Shown piece by piece: positions 45,616-56,526 of a stretch of 64,000 nt of DNA. Every line of letters starts with the position of its first letter. Position 1 is the first letter of the stretch. The stretch is from Trema orientale (lineage: Eukaryota; Streptophyta; Magnoliopsida; Rosales; Cannabaceae). A model generated the notes under the pieces. That model ran no database searches, was not told the origin of the DNA, and saw only the letters and a program-made list of their open reading frames with translations. Made by a program: the position numbers and the translations under genes. The stretch is from contig JXTC01000130.1 in the NCBI GenBank assembly GCA_002914845.1, positions 124,001 to 188,000 of the forward strand, written 5' to 3'.

Positions 45616-48600
45616 TAATATGAACTAGAGTAGACAGCTTTGTCTATTTAGTATCCTTGGATCGGTTCCCATATTTCTAAATATCGATAATATAGTAATC
45701 TTAGCTGAAGGCTAACCCCACATGTCTAGTACTTTCTTTTTATTTTTTTCGTAAGTGTGCACGTGCACTAGGACACATGTCTTGTGTACCTCCTGACTAA
45801 TAATTGAGGGTTATGAAAGAGAGAAGATCAATACGGTACTACTATTCAGTATTCGGGCTCAAAACCAAACTTCCATAGTTTAAAGCCTATGCTTCCAAAT
45901 TAGCCAAGTAACAAATGTCCATCATATCATGTCTATTTCCAATGGAACTTCACAAATTCTTAGTTTATGTACGCAATCATCCTAGGCGCCGCAATTCATG
46001 TCGGATGATCGGGTTCGTGTCAGGTTAATATCTAATCTACACATAAAATTGTTCAACATGAATCTCATCTATGACCCATCGTATGAAAAATCTTCAACAC
46101 TAACCCAACTTGTATATAAATAAGTTGATCAAATCTAACCCGTTTAGATATATAATACTTGACTCACAATCCGTTTATTTTGACCCATTGACCCCTTTTT
46201 TACCCTCGTTTTTTAGTATTATTTTTCTTTTTCAGGGACCATATTTAGCTTTAATTTAAAAGAAATAAATTATGTGTTGAAAACATTTATATAAACTAAA
46301 ATATCCACTATTTATTTATAATATACAATAAAAAGTAATATTAATTTGTCTTTATGTTTTTTTAATGTTTTAAATTAAGAATATTTTTTATAGTTTAATT
46401 ATATATATTTATTGACGAATCAAACGGGTTGACCTGAACCTAATTATTAGCTCATGTCAAGTGGGTTGACCTAATTTCGACCCGCGCTCTTTTTTTATCA
46501 ATACTAATCCGCAAAAAAATTTCAGATTGTTGTGTTGTAATATGAATTGTCAGTTCTGAATCATCCCAATTTAAAAAGGTAGTATTACGAGAAACTTGAA
46601 CACCAAAACTAATAAAAGATGTATGACTTACATGCGAAGGTAATGTTAGTAGTTTACCTTTATTAAGTGCACTATAGGAATAGGTACTAAGTCTTTGTAA
46701 AAAAAAAAAAGAAATGATCACAAGCAATGCAATAATGGTCTAAACCAAAAACCATTATATAAACAAAGGTAGAAAGGGTTCCACGTTTGTTTCCCCTTGA
46801 ATCTTACCCCATTTTCACCCTATATAATCAAACTCCATACAACCTAAGGCCCGTTTATTGGCCTTCTCTATCTCCCTCTCACATATTGATGTAGATTGTA
46901 GTGTCACATGCGGTGTCGCTTCGGGGTCAAATCTGAGGATAGCGTTAGTGAATCCCAATTGGACGGTGGCCGTGGTGGTGGGACCGCAGGACCAAACTTA
47001 AGCACCCCAATTGCACAGACGAACACACAAATCATTCAAGCTACAGTCTCTCCACACACCCACATTGCCACTCTCTAACCCCAAAAACGAAAAATCAACC
47101 GCTTAGCTTATCTTCGCTTACTTTTCAATTCGTCCCTAATCATTCATTCTTGGGCCGGCCCATATTTTCACATATATGCATTCAATTCAATCCCACTTAT
47201 TTTTTTCCATGCTCGTCCAAGCATATGTATGATCCTAGTCCCACCAATTAAAGTCATGAAACAACAATCCAATTCAAAAATAGGGAAGCTACCAAAGTTG
47301 TGTTTTCATTAGATTTAATTAAAATCCTTAATATATATACGTGTATATATTGTAAAATATGAATCAATTTAATATTAAAAAAATATAGGACTAATGAGTT
47401 ACTTTCATTGAATAGATAAAATGAATATATGTCATGGCAATCTAAAGCACCTTATTTTCCTACCAACTAAATAAATAGAAAATGTCATTCTAAACACTGT
47501 ACTTAGTAAACAACGAACATTTTTTGGTCACCATACACGTAGACTTATCTATCTACCCTTGGTTTTGGGACTTTGGGTTGGCATTAAATCTTTTAATAGA
47601 AATAGAAGCGTGATAGACACTCGCGGGCTCTACCCTTTCACTTTGTGTGGTAGGGGAAAACGACGGGCATTAAATAAGTGGGCTCTCGGAGGGGAAGCAC
47701 TATTATATTTATGTCCCTTTTTTCACTCCCTACCACGATAAGTTTGAAGTGACATATTTATTCCTAACTGGTAATAAAATTCAGAGCCATATAATGAAAA
47801 TCCAAAAGGTTATAGATTGCTAGGCAGGGAAAACGAGCTTGACCATTATGGGAAATTTAAGCCTTAGTTGTACACACTAGACATCCCTTCTCTCTATTTA
47901 ATAATGGTAATAGGAATTCATTTATTTTGTGAAATTTTGTTACAGTTTAATGTAATGGAAAGTCATGCTTTTTATCTTTATTGCATTTAAAGCTGGTTAG
48001 ACACTCATGAAAGCGAATTGCATAATTGCATTGCCCATTCAAGGAAAATAATTATGATGTAGATGTGGTCAGTTTGAAATGTGAGTCTAGTTNAGCGAGT
48101 TTTGAGGATTTTATGGATTAAGCATGTACAATATAATAATTCATTATTTTGATATTTCACCAGTGTATTAATAGTATTATATGAATGACAACTTTCACTA
48201 AACTTGATTGTGGCAAATGGGCGGAGACGTTTCCTTTCAGCAGAAAGTTTCCAATTTGATGATAAACCAAAAGCTGGAATCGGTACGTACAAGAGAGAGT
48301 ACTGAAAAAGCCTATTTCTAAGAGTGATAAAATACCAAAGAAGCATACCCTATGTTGATGCTTTATGGCAACACAAAACTGATGAGGAGGCAGAGCTTCC
48401 TAAATATAAGTCTTTTTATGTCACATTGCAAGTTTCCTTCATGTGGATAGCCTCAACTTTCTTCACTTTTCTTACGAAACTTCTTTTCTTTTTTTTTCTT
48501 TTTTTTTTTTTTTTTTGCTTTTTTTCTCTTTTTTTCCCTTTTATATATATGTTTATATATGGATAAATATATTGAATCAAAATATCTCTTTTCTCTGTGG

Positions 48601-48771
48601 ACGAACTATCATGTTTGATGTCTCATCCTAGCGTTACCTTTGCCCCATCTCATCTTTAATTATTGACACTACAGTACTACACTCACTACACTACACTACA
48701 CTACTCTACTCTTCCCCACTACTAAAATTCCACCCACAAAAATAAAGAAAGAAAAAGAAGGAAACGAGACT
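45616..48771. other. intergenic DNA, no gene supported
   Basis: 45990-46490 has GGGTT/AACCC-type words in both orientations and may be a worn TIR element. 46870-47110 is less AT-rich and could be a promoter or transcribed non-coding stretch, with no ORF. A small inverted repeat around TGGTAGGG lies at 47640-47735. 48485-48540 is a poly-T tract. 48668-48712 is an ACTACACT repeat. There is one N at 48093. Confidence 0.45.
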
Positions 48772-48777
48772 CAAAAA
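48772..48777 (-). terminator. RNA polymerase III terminator of tRNA-Ile
   Basis: On the minus strand six T residues follow the tRNA 3' end by one base, the usual Pol III stop signal. Confidence 0.8.
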
Positions 48778-48778
48778 A

Positions 48779-48852
48779 TGGCCCATGCAGGTCTCGAACC
48801 TGCGACCTTCGCGTTATTAGCACGACGCTCTAACCAACTGAGCTAATAGGCC
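48779..48852 (-). tRNA. tRNA-Ile(AAU)
   Basis: The 74-base cloverleaf begins GGCCTATTAGCTCAGTTGG (A-box) and has the T-loop GGTTCGAGACC (B-box). The anticodon loop is CTAATAA with anticodon AAU. The acceptor arms GGCCTAT and ATGGGCC pair over seven positions, including one T-G pair, and the discriminator is A. There is no intron and CCA is not encoded, as expected of a nuclear gene. It decodes isoleucine AUU (and AUC after A34 is converted to inosine). It diverges from the LBD gene, about 120 bases from that ATG. Confidence 0.97.
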
Positions 48853-48975
48853 AGGACACTGTTCAAAAATTTCCCTAAAAATTTATAACCACTAAACTAA
48901 GACAACTCGTTGGATATAAATATGCATGTCCTGTGAAAGGGCAAAGCTATTGCCTTGTTGTAGAAGAGTAGATAG

Positions 48976-49554
48976 TTGGACATTAAATTTAGGTGTGAGG
49001 AGGCCATGAAGGGCGGACATGAGCCCCGGTCCAGCTCGTCCTGCGCTGCCTGCAAGTTCTTGAAGCGTAGATGCACACCGACGTGCATCTTCGCGCCTTA
49101 TTTCCGGTCCGACGAGCCGAAGAAGTTCGCCAAAGTGCACAAAGTTTTTGGAGCCAGCAATGTGAGCAAGATCCTGATCGAAGTGCCTGAAGAACAGCGG
49201 GAGGACACGGTGAATTCGCTTGCTTATGAGGCCGAGGCGCGGCTGCGGGACCCGGTTTACGGTTGCATTGGCGCCATAGCTTTGCTGCAGAGAAAGATGG
49301 TTGAGCTCCAACGTGAGCTAGCCGTTGCCAGAGCTCGTCTTGCTCGCTTTGCGGCCACTTCTTCTTCTTCATCTTCTTCTTCTTATAGTCCTATCTTGGA
49401 TGGCAGGCTTATTAGCGAGGCTGCTTTTAGTGGTCTTCCTGCTGCTTGTGCTGGATTGAATAGTACTAATGATGGTTTAATTAGCCAGAGTTCGTTTGAA
49501 TTTGGCCAGAATGGATCAATTTATGATTTCAGCTTTGTGCCGTATATATTATGA
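48976..49554 (+). CDS. LBD (LOB-domain) transcription factor, class I
   Basis: This is an uninterrupted frame of 192 residues, typical for LBD proteins. Residues 23-37 form the C-block CAACKFLKRRCTPTC (CX2CX6CX3C zinc motif, DNA contact). The GAS block follows (FAKVHKVFGASNVSKIL), then the RDPVYGCIGAIALLQ stretch. Next is the leucine-zipper-like coil (LLQRKMVELQRELAVARARL) that marks class I and mediates dimerisation. The C-terminus is Ser-rich and variable. LBD factors act in the nucleus in lateral-organ boundaries and root and vascular development; the exact member is not assigned. The start may instead be Met11 (MKGGHEPRSSSSC, 49006), which leaves the domain intact. The closeness of the tRNA limits its core promoter to a short stretch or makes the two overlap. 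Confidence 0.92.
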   Translation: MDIKFRCEEAMKGGHEPRSSSSCAACKFLKRRCTPTCIFAPYFRSDEPKKFAKVHKVFGASNVSKILIEVPEEQREDTVNSLAYEAEARLRDPVYGCIGAIALLQRKMVELQRELAVARARLARFAATSSSSSSSSYSPILDGRLISEAAFSGLPAACAGLNSTNDGLISQSSFEFGQNGSIYDFSFVPYIL

Positions 49555-50651
49555 GTTTGTGATGTGTATATATCTATATATATCTATCATCTTCAATTAT
49601 ATATGGATGAGTATTATTTTGGACTCGGTTTACTACTCTTTTTTTTTTTTCTTTTTATCTCTATCAGAATTTTGAAAAACTAAAACTCAAATTCACAAGT
49701 GTTTGGATTAGTCAAATTCCTTTCAATTAGTTTGCAAGCAGTACTAGTTAGTGTTTTGATCAGAATGCAATTTTTAACTAGGACACCATTATTTCTCAAG
49801 GGAAAGTGATCAAACACCTCCTGATGATCATGGCCAAACGCGTTTTGTTGTTGTGATTTATTGCATTCCCAAGTGTGCAACTGCAACAGGATTTGTGGGA
49901 GCCAAAATGACGCCATTATTCTACGGAAGGGAGAAAATTGGCCATGATTCTCACAACCCCACAACATGCCTTTATTTAACTTTATTTGCTGCACTGAGAA
50001 TCCAAAGATTACTTGCATACATATCTAGACAGAAACTAGTTCCCGTGAATGTCTAAGAGTACATCTTGCAGTTCTGCATGTTCAATGAGATGATGATTGA
50101 TAGAGCTCCCTTGTATAAATCCATATATATGTACACATATGTTTATATATCTTGTTATGGAAAAGCTAAGAGGGTCCAATTTAAAACTGCAATAGAACCT
50201 ATGATGTGAAAGCAATACTAAAGAGAGTTGTTCAAGTTTCTTGATCTCCATATTGACTTTGTTACCTCGTAGTTTTTGGGTAAAATATCTTACCGCAGTG
50301 TGAATTAATGAGTTAGTTTCTTTCTCAAATGAATGTTGGAATTGTATGAAGTGTCAGAGTAGCCAGAGGAAAACCAGAAATTTACTAAAACAAAGGAAAA
50401 GCTTCTTTCTTCGCTTTAATTATGATTATCGCAGTAGACAGTAAACAAAACCAGCATCACTACAACATAAGAAATCAGTAACAAGCACCGTTGACCTTGG
50501 GAAACCAAGCAATTTTTAGTGTACACAGTGACTGTGAAGAGAGAACATTACACTTCCAAGAATTCAACGGGTGCAAGAAATCTGTTACACGAAAAAAAAA
50601 AATCTGTACATAAAACTTTACAACAATTGATTTGAACTAAGATCATCTACT
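49555..50651. other. LBD 3' flank, no gene
   Basis: This holds the presumed 3' UTR of the LBD gene and AT-rich spacer, with a TATATCTA repeat near 49565 and a poly-T tract near 49640. Short frames on both strands show no family resemblance. Confidence 0.5.
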
Positions 50652-52909
50652 TCAAAAACTCCGAAATCGCACGCCTGCACATAAATCAGGAGGATCTGTA
50701 TTTTAGCTATATGAATCCAACGCCCGCTTCAACAGATTCCATATTGATACTTCATGAAAATTGATAGTTTTTTTATTTTATTTTTTTCCATTTCAGCTAA
50801 TTACTTCTTCCCTGCTCAGAGTAGATGCAAAAACCACAAAAAGGCTTACTATTAGACCATAGTTTAAGACCAATTTCAAGCACTATAGTTAAGTCCACAA
50901 AAATATCAAGCAATGGCATTGGGAACATAGCAATAGCAGCCAAAATATTATGTCCTCTTTCCAATGTTTTTCTGGATGTGCTTATATGTGAGATTGCCAA
51001 CATCATCCAACATGTTCTCAACACTGAACGCTGAAAATCTAATTAAAGACATCCTTAAACCGCCAAGATTTAATGCAGTAATTTCTAATTGAAAACAGAT
51101 TAGTATCATTAGCAGGGTAGTAAAAGATGACTGGCATAGAATACACAAACAAGAACAATGCTACAAGGTCAATCTCATGTAGCAAAACAGTAGAACAAGG
51201 TGAAATGTTTAAAAAAACAAGTTATTTTAGCACCAACATTACGTCATACCCGACAAATTAGCACCGACATTACATCATACCCCACGATTTCTTCCTTAAA
51301 TTTTCTACTCATCTTCCTCAAAAGCTTTTTCAAAACCAGTTTGAAAGCTTAATCTGAAATTCCAATGCAAAGGAAGCGCCGAAAATTACTCCGAATCACA
51401 AATCCTTCTCTCAAACACGACCACATTCGGATGAACCAATCAAAAGCGAAGCGAGGCTCAACCTTCTACCCCAAAGACTAGCCCACGGACAATTTAACCC
51501 TCTACCTCAGGTATCATTCGGTTTAATTCAACTAATTTCCTTGATCAAAGCTAAGCTGTTTTAGTTGTCTGGAAAGCAAGCCAAAACAGGACATGCCACA
51601 TCGTGAGCTAAGCTTGAGCTAAATTTGGAACCAACAAGGTCACCGATTAGCTTGACATGAGTTATTTGTACCACATCAACCTAAAAACCAAGCACCTAAA
51701 TTAAAACTATCAATCTGCTGCACATAAGCTTAGACCACATAATATTCGAGAGGGCACCCAAATAGACAAGTTTCTTAAGGCGAAAGTACAGAACTTTCCC
51801 CAATAAACTAGCTTAAGGTGCCTTCAAAGTAGATAGAATTCCACCATTCGTATAGGTCACTAATTGGATCCTAATGCATCTTCGCATAATGAAACACTCG
51901 AAATCAATGCTCTGAGCTATTTCCAAGGCCAAACAGTATCACCAAAAACAGAGGAAAATTCGCGAACACCAAATCACTCAATCCGAAATTCAAAACGAAT
52001 TTACTCATATCAACATAGCAAGTCATCAAAAAAAAAAAAAGAACTCAAATGCAGAGACTTCATATCTGTTTTAACAAAACAACAAGAAATTGAGATCGAA
52101 TTGCGAAATTTACCGGAACCAGGGGCGTACTTAGCGCGCTTATTCGCCTTCTGGAGCTCCAACTGAGCGTCCATGAACATGTTCAACCTCTGGAACTCAA
52201 GGTCCTTGGCGAACTCCATTCTCTGCCTCTCCAGCTCCATAATCCTCTGCTGCTTCGAGCTCTCGATCCTCTCGTAAATCTCCCCGAATTTCAATATCGC
52301 CCGGGCCAATTCCCGAAACGCCGCCCCCTCCGATATATCCACCGCCTCCAATCGATGCTTCCTCATCACCACTCTCCCACCAGACCCTACGCCACCACCA
52401 TCGCCTCCATTCTCGTCCACGTCAACGTCATCATCATCATCATCGCCCTCCTCCCCCGCTGAACTCTCCGGCGACTTAACCGCCGGGAGCTTGGGGCCGG
52501 GCCTGGAATTGGGCTTGGGCTTGCCGGACTTGATCGTCAAGGTAACGGTGGTGGTGGTGGTGGGTTTCTTGTTGTCGGAGCCGATGAGGAAGTCGAGGCG
52601 CGGGTAGAAGGCCCAGGCCGAGGGGATCGGCTTGGACTTCTCGAGCTTGTACTTCTTCTTCAGGGTGTCGATCCGGTTCTTGCACTGGACGTCCGTCTTG
52701 TACGGTTTGGCGCCGTTATCACGGCCGTTGACGGCATCGGCCACCTCCTTCCAGTCCTTCTGACGGAGGTTCCCGCGGTTCAGCTGGAGGTAACGGTCGC
52801 CCCACGCCTCGATCAGGGTCGACGTGGCGCCCTCACTCCAGCAATCCTCGCGGCCGCCGCCCTGGGGCCGACTCGCAGCCGCCGCCGCCGTCGTTCCGGG
52901 CCGGTCCAT
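50652..52909 (-). CDS. trihelix transcription factor, SIP1/ASIL-type
   Basis: Exon 1 (52114-52909) encodes 265 residues. Residues about 20-95 form the trihelix DNA-binding domain ([56 protein letters not shown]). A Pro/Lys linker and an Asp-rich stretch follow. About residues 200-260 form a helical coil ([20 protein letters not shown] and following), the fourth-helix/coiled-coil layout of the SIP1 clade, which includes the ASIL repressors. The donor CCG/GTAAAT at 52113 is convincing. A plausible 23-base last exon lies at 50652-50674 after TATGTGCAG and adds VRFRSF and a stop; this second exon is a guess, and without it the frame reads on to 52010. Intronless termination is less likely because the tail past the donor is low-complexity. 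It acts as a nuclear DNA-binding regulator. Confidence 0.8.
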
Positions 52910-52997
52910 GGATCAGGTTCGGGTCGAGTCTGATTGGGCCTTTTTAATAATGTTTGACCGGGTTCGAGGAGAGAGAGGGAGTGGGAGTGGGGAAATG

Positions 52998-53016
52998 AGT
53001 TGGAGAGAGAGAGAGA
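52998..53016. repeat. GA/CT microsatellite in the trihelix 5' leader
   Basis: A GAGA run (CTCT on the gene strand) lies about 90-105 bases before the trihelix ATG, probably in the 5' UTR. No TATA box was recognised. Confidence 0.5.
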
Positions 53017-53225
53017 GAAGGATTTGGGGGGAAAAGGATCGGATTCGGAACGAAAGGGAAAATGTTGGCCGTGCATTGTGATCGGCGGTGACGTCATCTA
53101 CCGTATTGGGGTTGGACGGAACCACTTAAAACACTCACTTATATTGTTTGTTTAGTTTAAGGATGTAAAACTACCTTTTGGCGTTTGGACATACTTAAAA
53201 CATATTTCACTTGCTTATTTATTTA

Positions 53226-54916
53226 GGAAAAATTGCAGCAAAAGTACCTATTTTTAGTCAAAATTTACACTTATATGCCTTTTTTTTTTTTTTTATGGCA
53301 ATAATACCTTCCGTCTAAATTTTATAGCAACCGTCAAATTTTTCTGTTAAAAGTCCATTCAGAAGACTCGTGTCATATTCTGAGATATTAGGCCGTTTTA
53401 AGATCATTTAAAATTTTTGAAAATTCCTCAAAATGTAAAAGAAAATGAAACTAAATGAAATAAATTCATAAAATAAATAAGGGAAAAAACAAAACAAGTA
53501 AAAAGTGAAAAAAAAAAAACCCCTAAAAAATTCTTGTTCTCTGATCTATCTTTCTCTCTCTCGACTGGTTCTTGTCCAAAATCCATAATTGATCTCTACA
53601 ACAGTGAACGGAAGGAGCTCAAGAAGTCGTAAATATACTAGTTGCCAAGGCTTTACCATAAATAGTTCTCTGAATTCACATCTTCTTCATCTCTCAGGAC
53701 CAAGTTTCCATTATCCAAAAGTTAAACCAATGGTTTCTGGGCCTGTTTCAGCGAGCTTCTAGACCAAACCATGTTATTATTCCTACTCAAAAACACGAGA
53801 TTTCCTTTGTCATTTATAGTCAACGTGCTAAAGGACTCATTGATTGGGTTAAACTAGATTGCAACCCAGACGACAGTTTGAACTGGTATGTTTTTATACC
53901 AAATTCCCAAATAATGATTATTCGAACCGCTCGGATTGAAGAATCCAAGTTCGAAGCTTCATTCCGAGGAGACCAAGGTATGCTATCACCAATGGATTCT
54001 CTCTCTCTTAAATCTCATTCCCACTTCAGATTGCTCCCCCTTTTCATCTTCTCTGCCCCTACGAAGTCCAGAGCTCCGCGGCATGAAGTGGAGACCTCCA
54101 CTGCTATAGATGCGCACAGCACAAGACCCAAATTGATATAAGCATTATCTTAGCTTCTAAAATTATTATCTAATTAATATAATAATCTATATTTTGATAC
54201 AATTTTTTCTGGTTGATTTCTTTGAATAATTTTATAGAATTTGTATACTAATTGATCCTTGTGTTCACAATTGTTGGGATTATTTATAGATTTTGCATCC
54301 CTCTTTTATTTGAAGTATTATGGAGAATCATCGCCCATTGGATGTGCCTAGACCTGATTCAAAAGTTGGTTCTTTGTGTTCTTGGATGCTTTTTTTAGTC
54401 AATTAAAGCATTATGTTTCTCGTTTAATTTTTGTTCCGAAAGAAACAATTTTTGTTTTGAACCAGCTTTTGCTCAAGAAGTCGGACGATCGCAACGTGAG
54501 AATTTGGTGTTTGACTCTTGTTTAATAATAATTTTCCTTTTTTATTTTCTTAAATTCTCTCTCTATATATTATCATCTATATATTCTACTTTTAATTTAT
54601 TTTTTAAACTTATATTTTTTTTTTGAATTTATCTGAATCTATTTCCTTTTATGAATTTATTTGAATCTTTTAAACTTATTTCTTTCTTTTTTTTGAGTTT
54701 ATTTTTTATTTTCTAAATTTTTATCCATTTTTTTATATTTTAAAAATGACATAATATCTCAGAAGGCGACACGTGTCCTCTGAGTAGCATTTAACGGAAA
54801 AATTTAACGGTTGCTACACAATTTGGACGGAAGGTATTATTGCCATCAGGAAAAAAAAATTGGGTATTAAAGTGTAAATTTTGACTAAAAATGAATACTT
54901 TTGCCGCAATTTTCCC
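53226..54916. mobile_element. 1.7-kb non-autonomous MULE (Pack-MULE-like)
   Basis: Inverted termini of about 170 bases start GGAAAAATTGCAGCAAAAGT on the left and GGGAAAATTGCGGCAAAAGT on the right (reversed). A perfect 10-bp TSD, TATTTATTTA, lies at 53216-53225 and 54917-54926. The interior (53570-54140) is less AT-rich, has CT-rich leader-like sequence, and holds an 87-residue frame at 53878-54141 with no known domain. It has no transposase. The interior could be a captured host fragment, which cannot be shown without a search. Confidence 0.85.
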
Positions 54917-54926
54917 TATTTATTTA

Positions 54927-55509
54927 TTACTTTTATGTATTTATTTTCGGTGTTGTACTACAATAATTACGGAGGGAAAAATCAAAGAATTTTGATACAG
55001 AATTGCACTCAAAAAATGATGATTACTTCACTTCGTCTATTCTCTTTTAGTTGATTTCTTTTCTTTTTTTTTTTTGAAAAAAAAAAATTAGATACAATTT
55101 ACGTGTAAACTGTAATCCCAAATTATCGCTTCCATTTCTTAATTGTTTGTTCGATTTTGCCCTCAAAGCGAAAACTACAATATCCACCCTCCATGTCATC
55201 ATCCTAAACATTCGATGCAACCGAATATTACTGAATAATGTCACATTTGACTCGATACATTAGTACTAATTTTATGATGTCTCATTAGTTTTATTCATAA
55301 GGTGTGTAACTAGACGGAGTCGCCTGGCTATAGGAATTAAATCCTCGGTACAACTTCTCGCATTCTCTGTCCACCTAATTGAACTCTAATACATTACATA
55401 ATTAGAACCTTGGAGGAGCTACATGTTTCAAGGAGAGTATAGTCTAATTAATTTTATTGATTTGCATCCTGAATACAAAATTTAACGAAGACAATTACTT
55501 ACAAATCTT
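54927..55509. other. spacer and PPR 3' flank
   Basis: This is AT-rich sequence without a gene. The 3' UTR of the minus-strand PPR gene should lie in its right half. Confidence 0.5.
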
Positions 55510-56526
55510 TTACGGTTGGTTGTTTTGACAGTCATTTTCTTGGAACTTCTTCAATGCATCACGCATCTCAAGTCCTCTTTTTCTCATTTCCTCCAAAACC
55601 AATCTTGCCTCATCCATCCTATTCAACTTAAGAAAACGAATAGCCAAACACCCGAAACTCTCCTTATCTAGCCACTTGTCCTTCCCGCAATAGATCCTCA
55701 GAAACTTCACAGCCTGTTCATAATAGCCTAGGCTCAAAAATGCATCGACAACGTACAAACGCGTTGATAATAGCATTGGCACTCCATCATCCTCCATCCT
55801 CCTGAGAATCAACAAAGCCCCTCCCACCTTCCCCGCTCTACAAGCACCCAAAACCAGCGCATCATACGTGCGACCATTCGTCTTCATCCCTTGCTCTTCC
55901 ATCCTTGTAAGCACTGTCGCCGCTGAACTCAGGTCTCCAGCGGCACAATGCGTCATTAACAAGTAATTATATGTCGTTGAATCCGGCGAAACACCAAGAC
56001 TCCTCATCACATCCACCACATGCCATGATTCGTCAATCCTATTCCTCCTCGTCAACGCTCTGAGAATAGGGTGAAAGCTACACGCATTTAAGCCACAGTC
56101 TGCATGCCGCATGGTTTCAATCACACGCAAAGCGTCGTCAATCTTTCCCAAGTTGCACAAGCGTGATATGAGCACATCGAAGGCACCTTTTCGAGTGAAG
56201 CCCTTGTCAAGACGAGTTAGGGTTAAAATAAGGTCGTCAAGTGTAGAAAGGGAGGCCTTGTCGTTGGTGATGAAATCAAAGGTGTTGGCGGTATTGTAAC
56301 AGCCGTCTTTCACGCGCTTGTCAAGGAGATGTCGGACTGTGTTGAAGTCCCCAGAGCGACCAGCGTCGTTGACTAATTCATCGTACTGGGCTGTGGTAGG
56401 GTTGTCCAAAAGTAAGTAGGAAGGATTTGATGATGTGAATAATCGATTGGCAATGATTGAAGCACAACGGAAATGAAGTGCCTTCATTGAGGCTTTATGG
56501 ACCAGGGACATGATTTCAGCTTCCAC
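55510..56526 (-). CDS. P-class pentatricopeptide repeat protein
   Basis: This 338-residue frame has about six 35-residue PPR units between residues 113 and 325, for example SFHPILRALTRRNRIDESWH and TYNYLLMTHCAAGDLSSAAT, then TYDALVLGACRAGKVGGALL. There is no E, DYW or SMR domain, so it is P-class. These proteins bind organelle RNA in a sequence-specific way and affect its stability, splicing or translation. The N-terminus (ALHFRCASIIANRLF) looks like a mitochondrial targeting peptide. Translation may start at Met1 or at Met6 (MSLVHKASMKAL). It is short for the family but ends in a complete repeat and shows no damage. A 3' splice site at about 56567 (TCTGCAG) suggests a spliced 5' UTR. Confidence 0.88.
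   Translation of the reverse strand: MEAEIMSLVHKASMKALHFRCASIIANRLFTSSNPSYLLLDNPTTAQYDELVNDAGRSGDFNTVRHLLDKRVKDGCYNTANTFDFITNDKASLSTLDDLILTLTRLDKGFTRKGAFDVLISRLCNLGKIDDALRVIETMRHADCGLNACSFHPILRALTRRNRIDESWHVVDVMRSLGVSPDSTTYNYLLMTHCAAGDLSSAATVLTRMEEQGMKTNGRTYDALVLGACRAGKVGGALLILRRMEDDGVPMLLSTRLYVVDAFLSLGYYEQAVKFLRIYCGKDKWLDKESFGCLAIRFLKLNRMDEARLVLEEMRKRGLEMRDALKKFQENDCQNNQP

Noticed and set aside
47559..47741. inverted repeat around TGGTAGGG as a miRNA precursor
   Set aside because: The stem is short and imperfect and no known mature miRNA was recognised.
48976..49372. antisense frames over the LBD gene
   Set aside because: Shadows of the LBD coding frame.
50797..51148. overlapping frames on both strands (for example [15 protein letters not shown])
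   Set aside because: No domain and no consistent splice sites. The region is inside the proposed trihelix intron.
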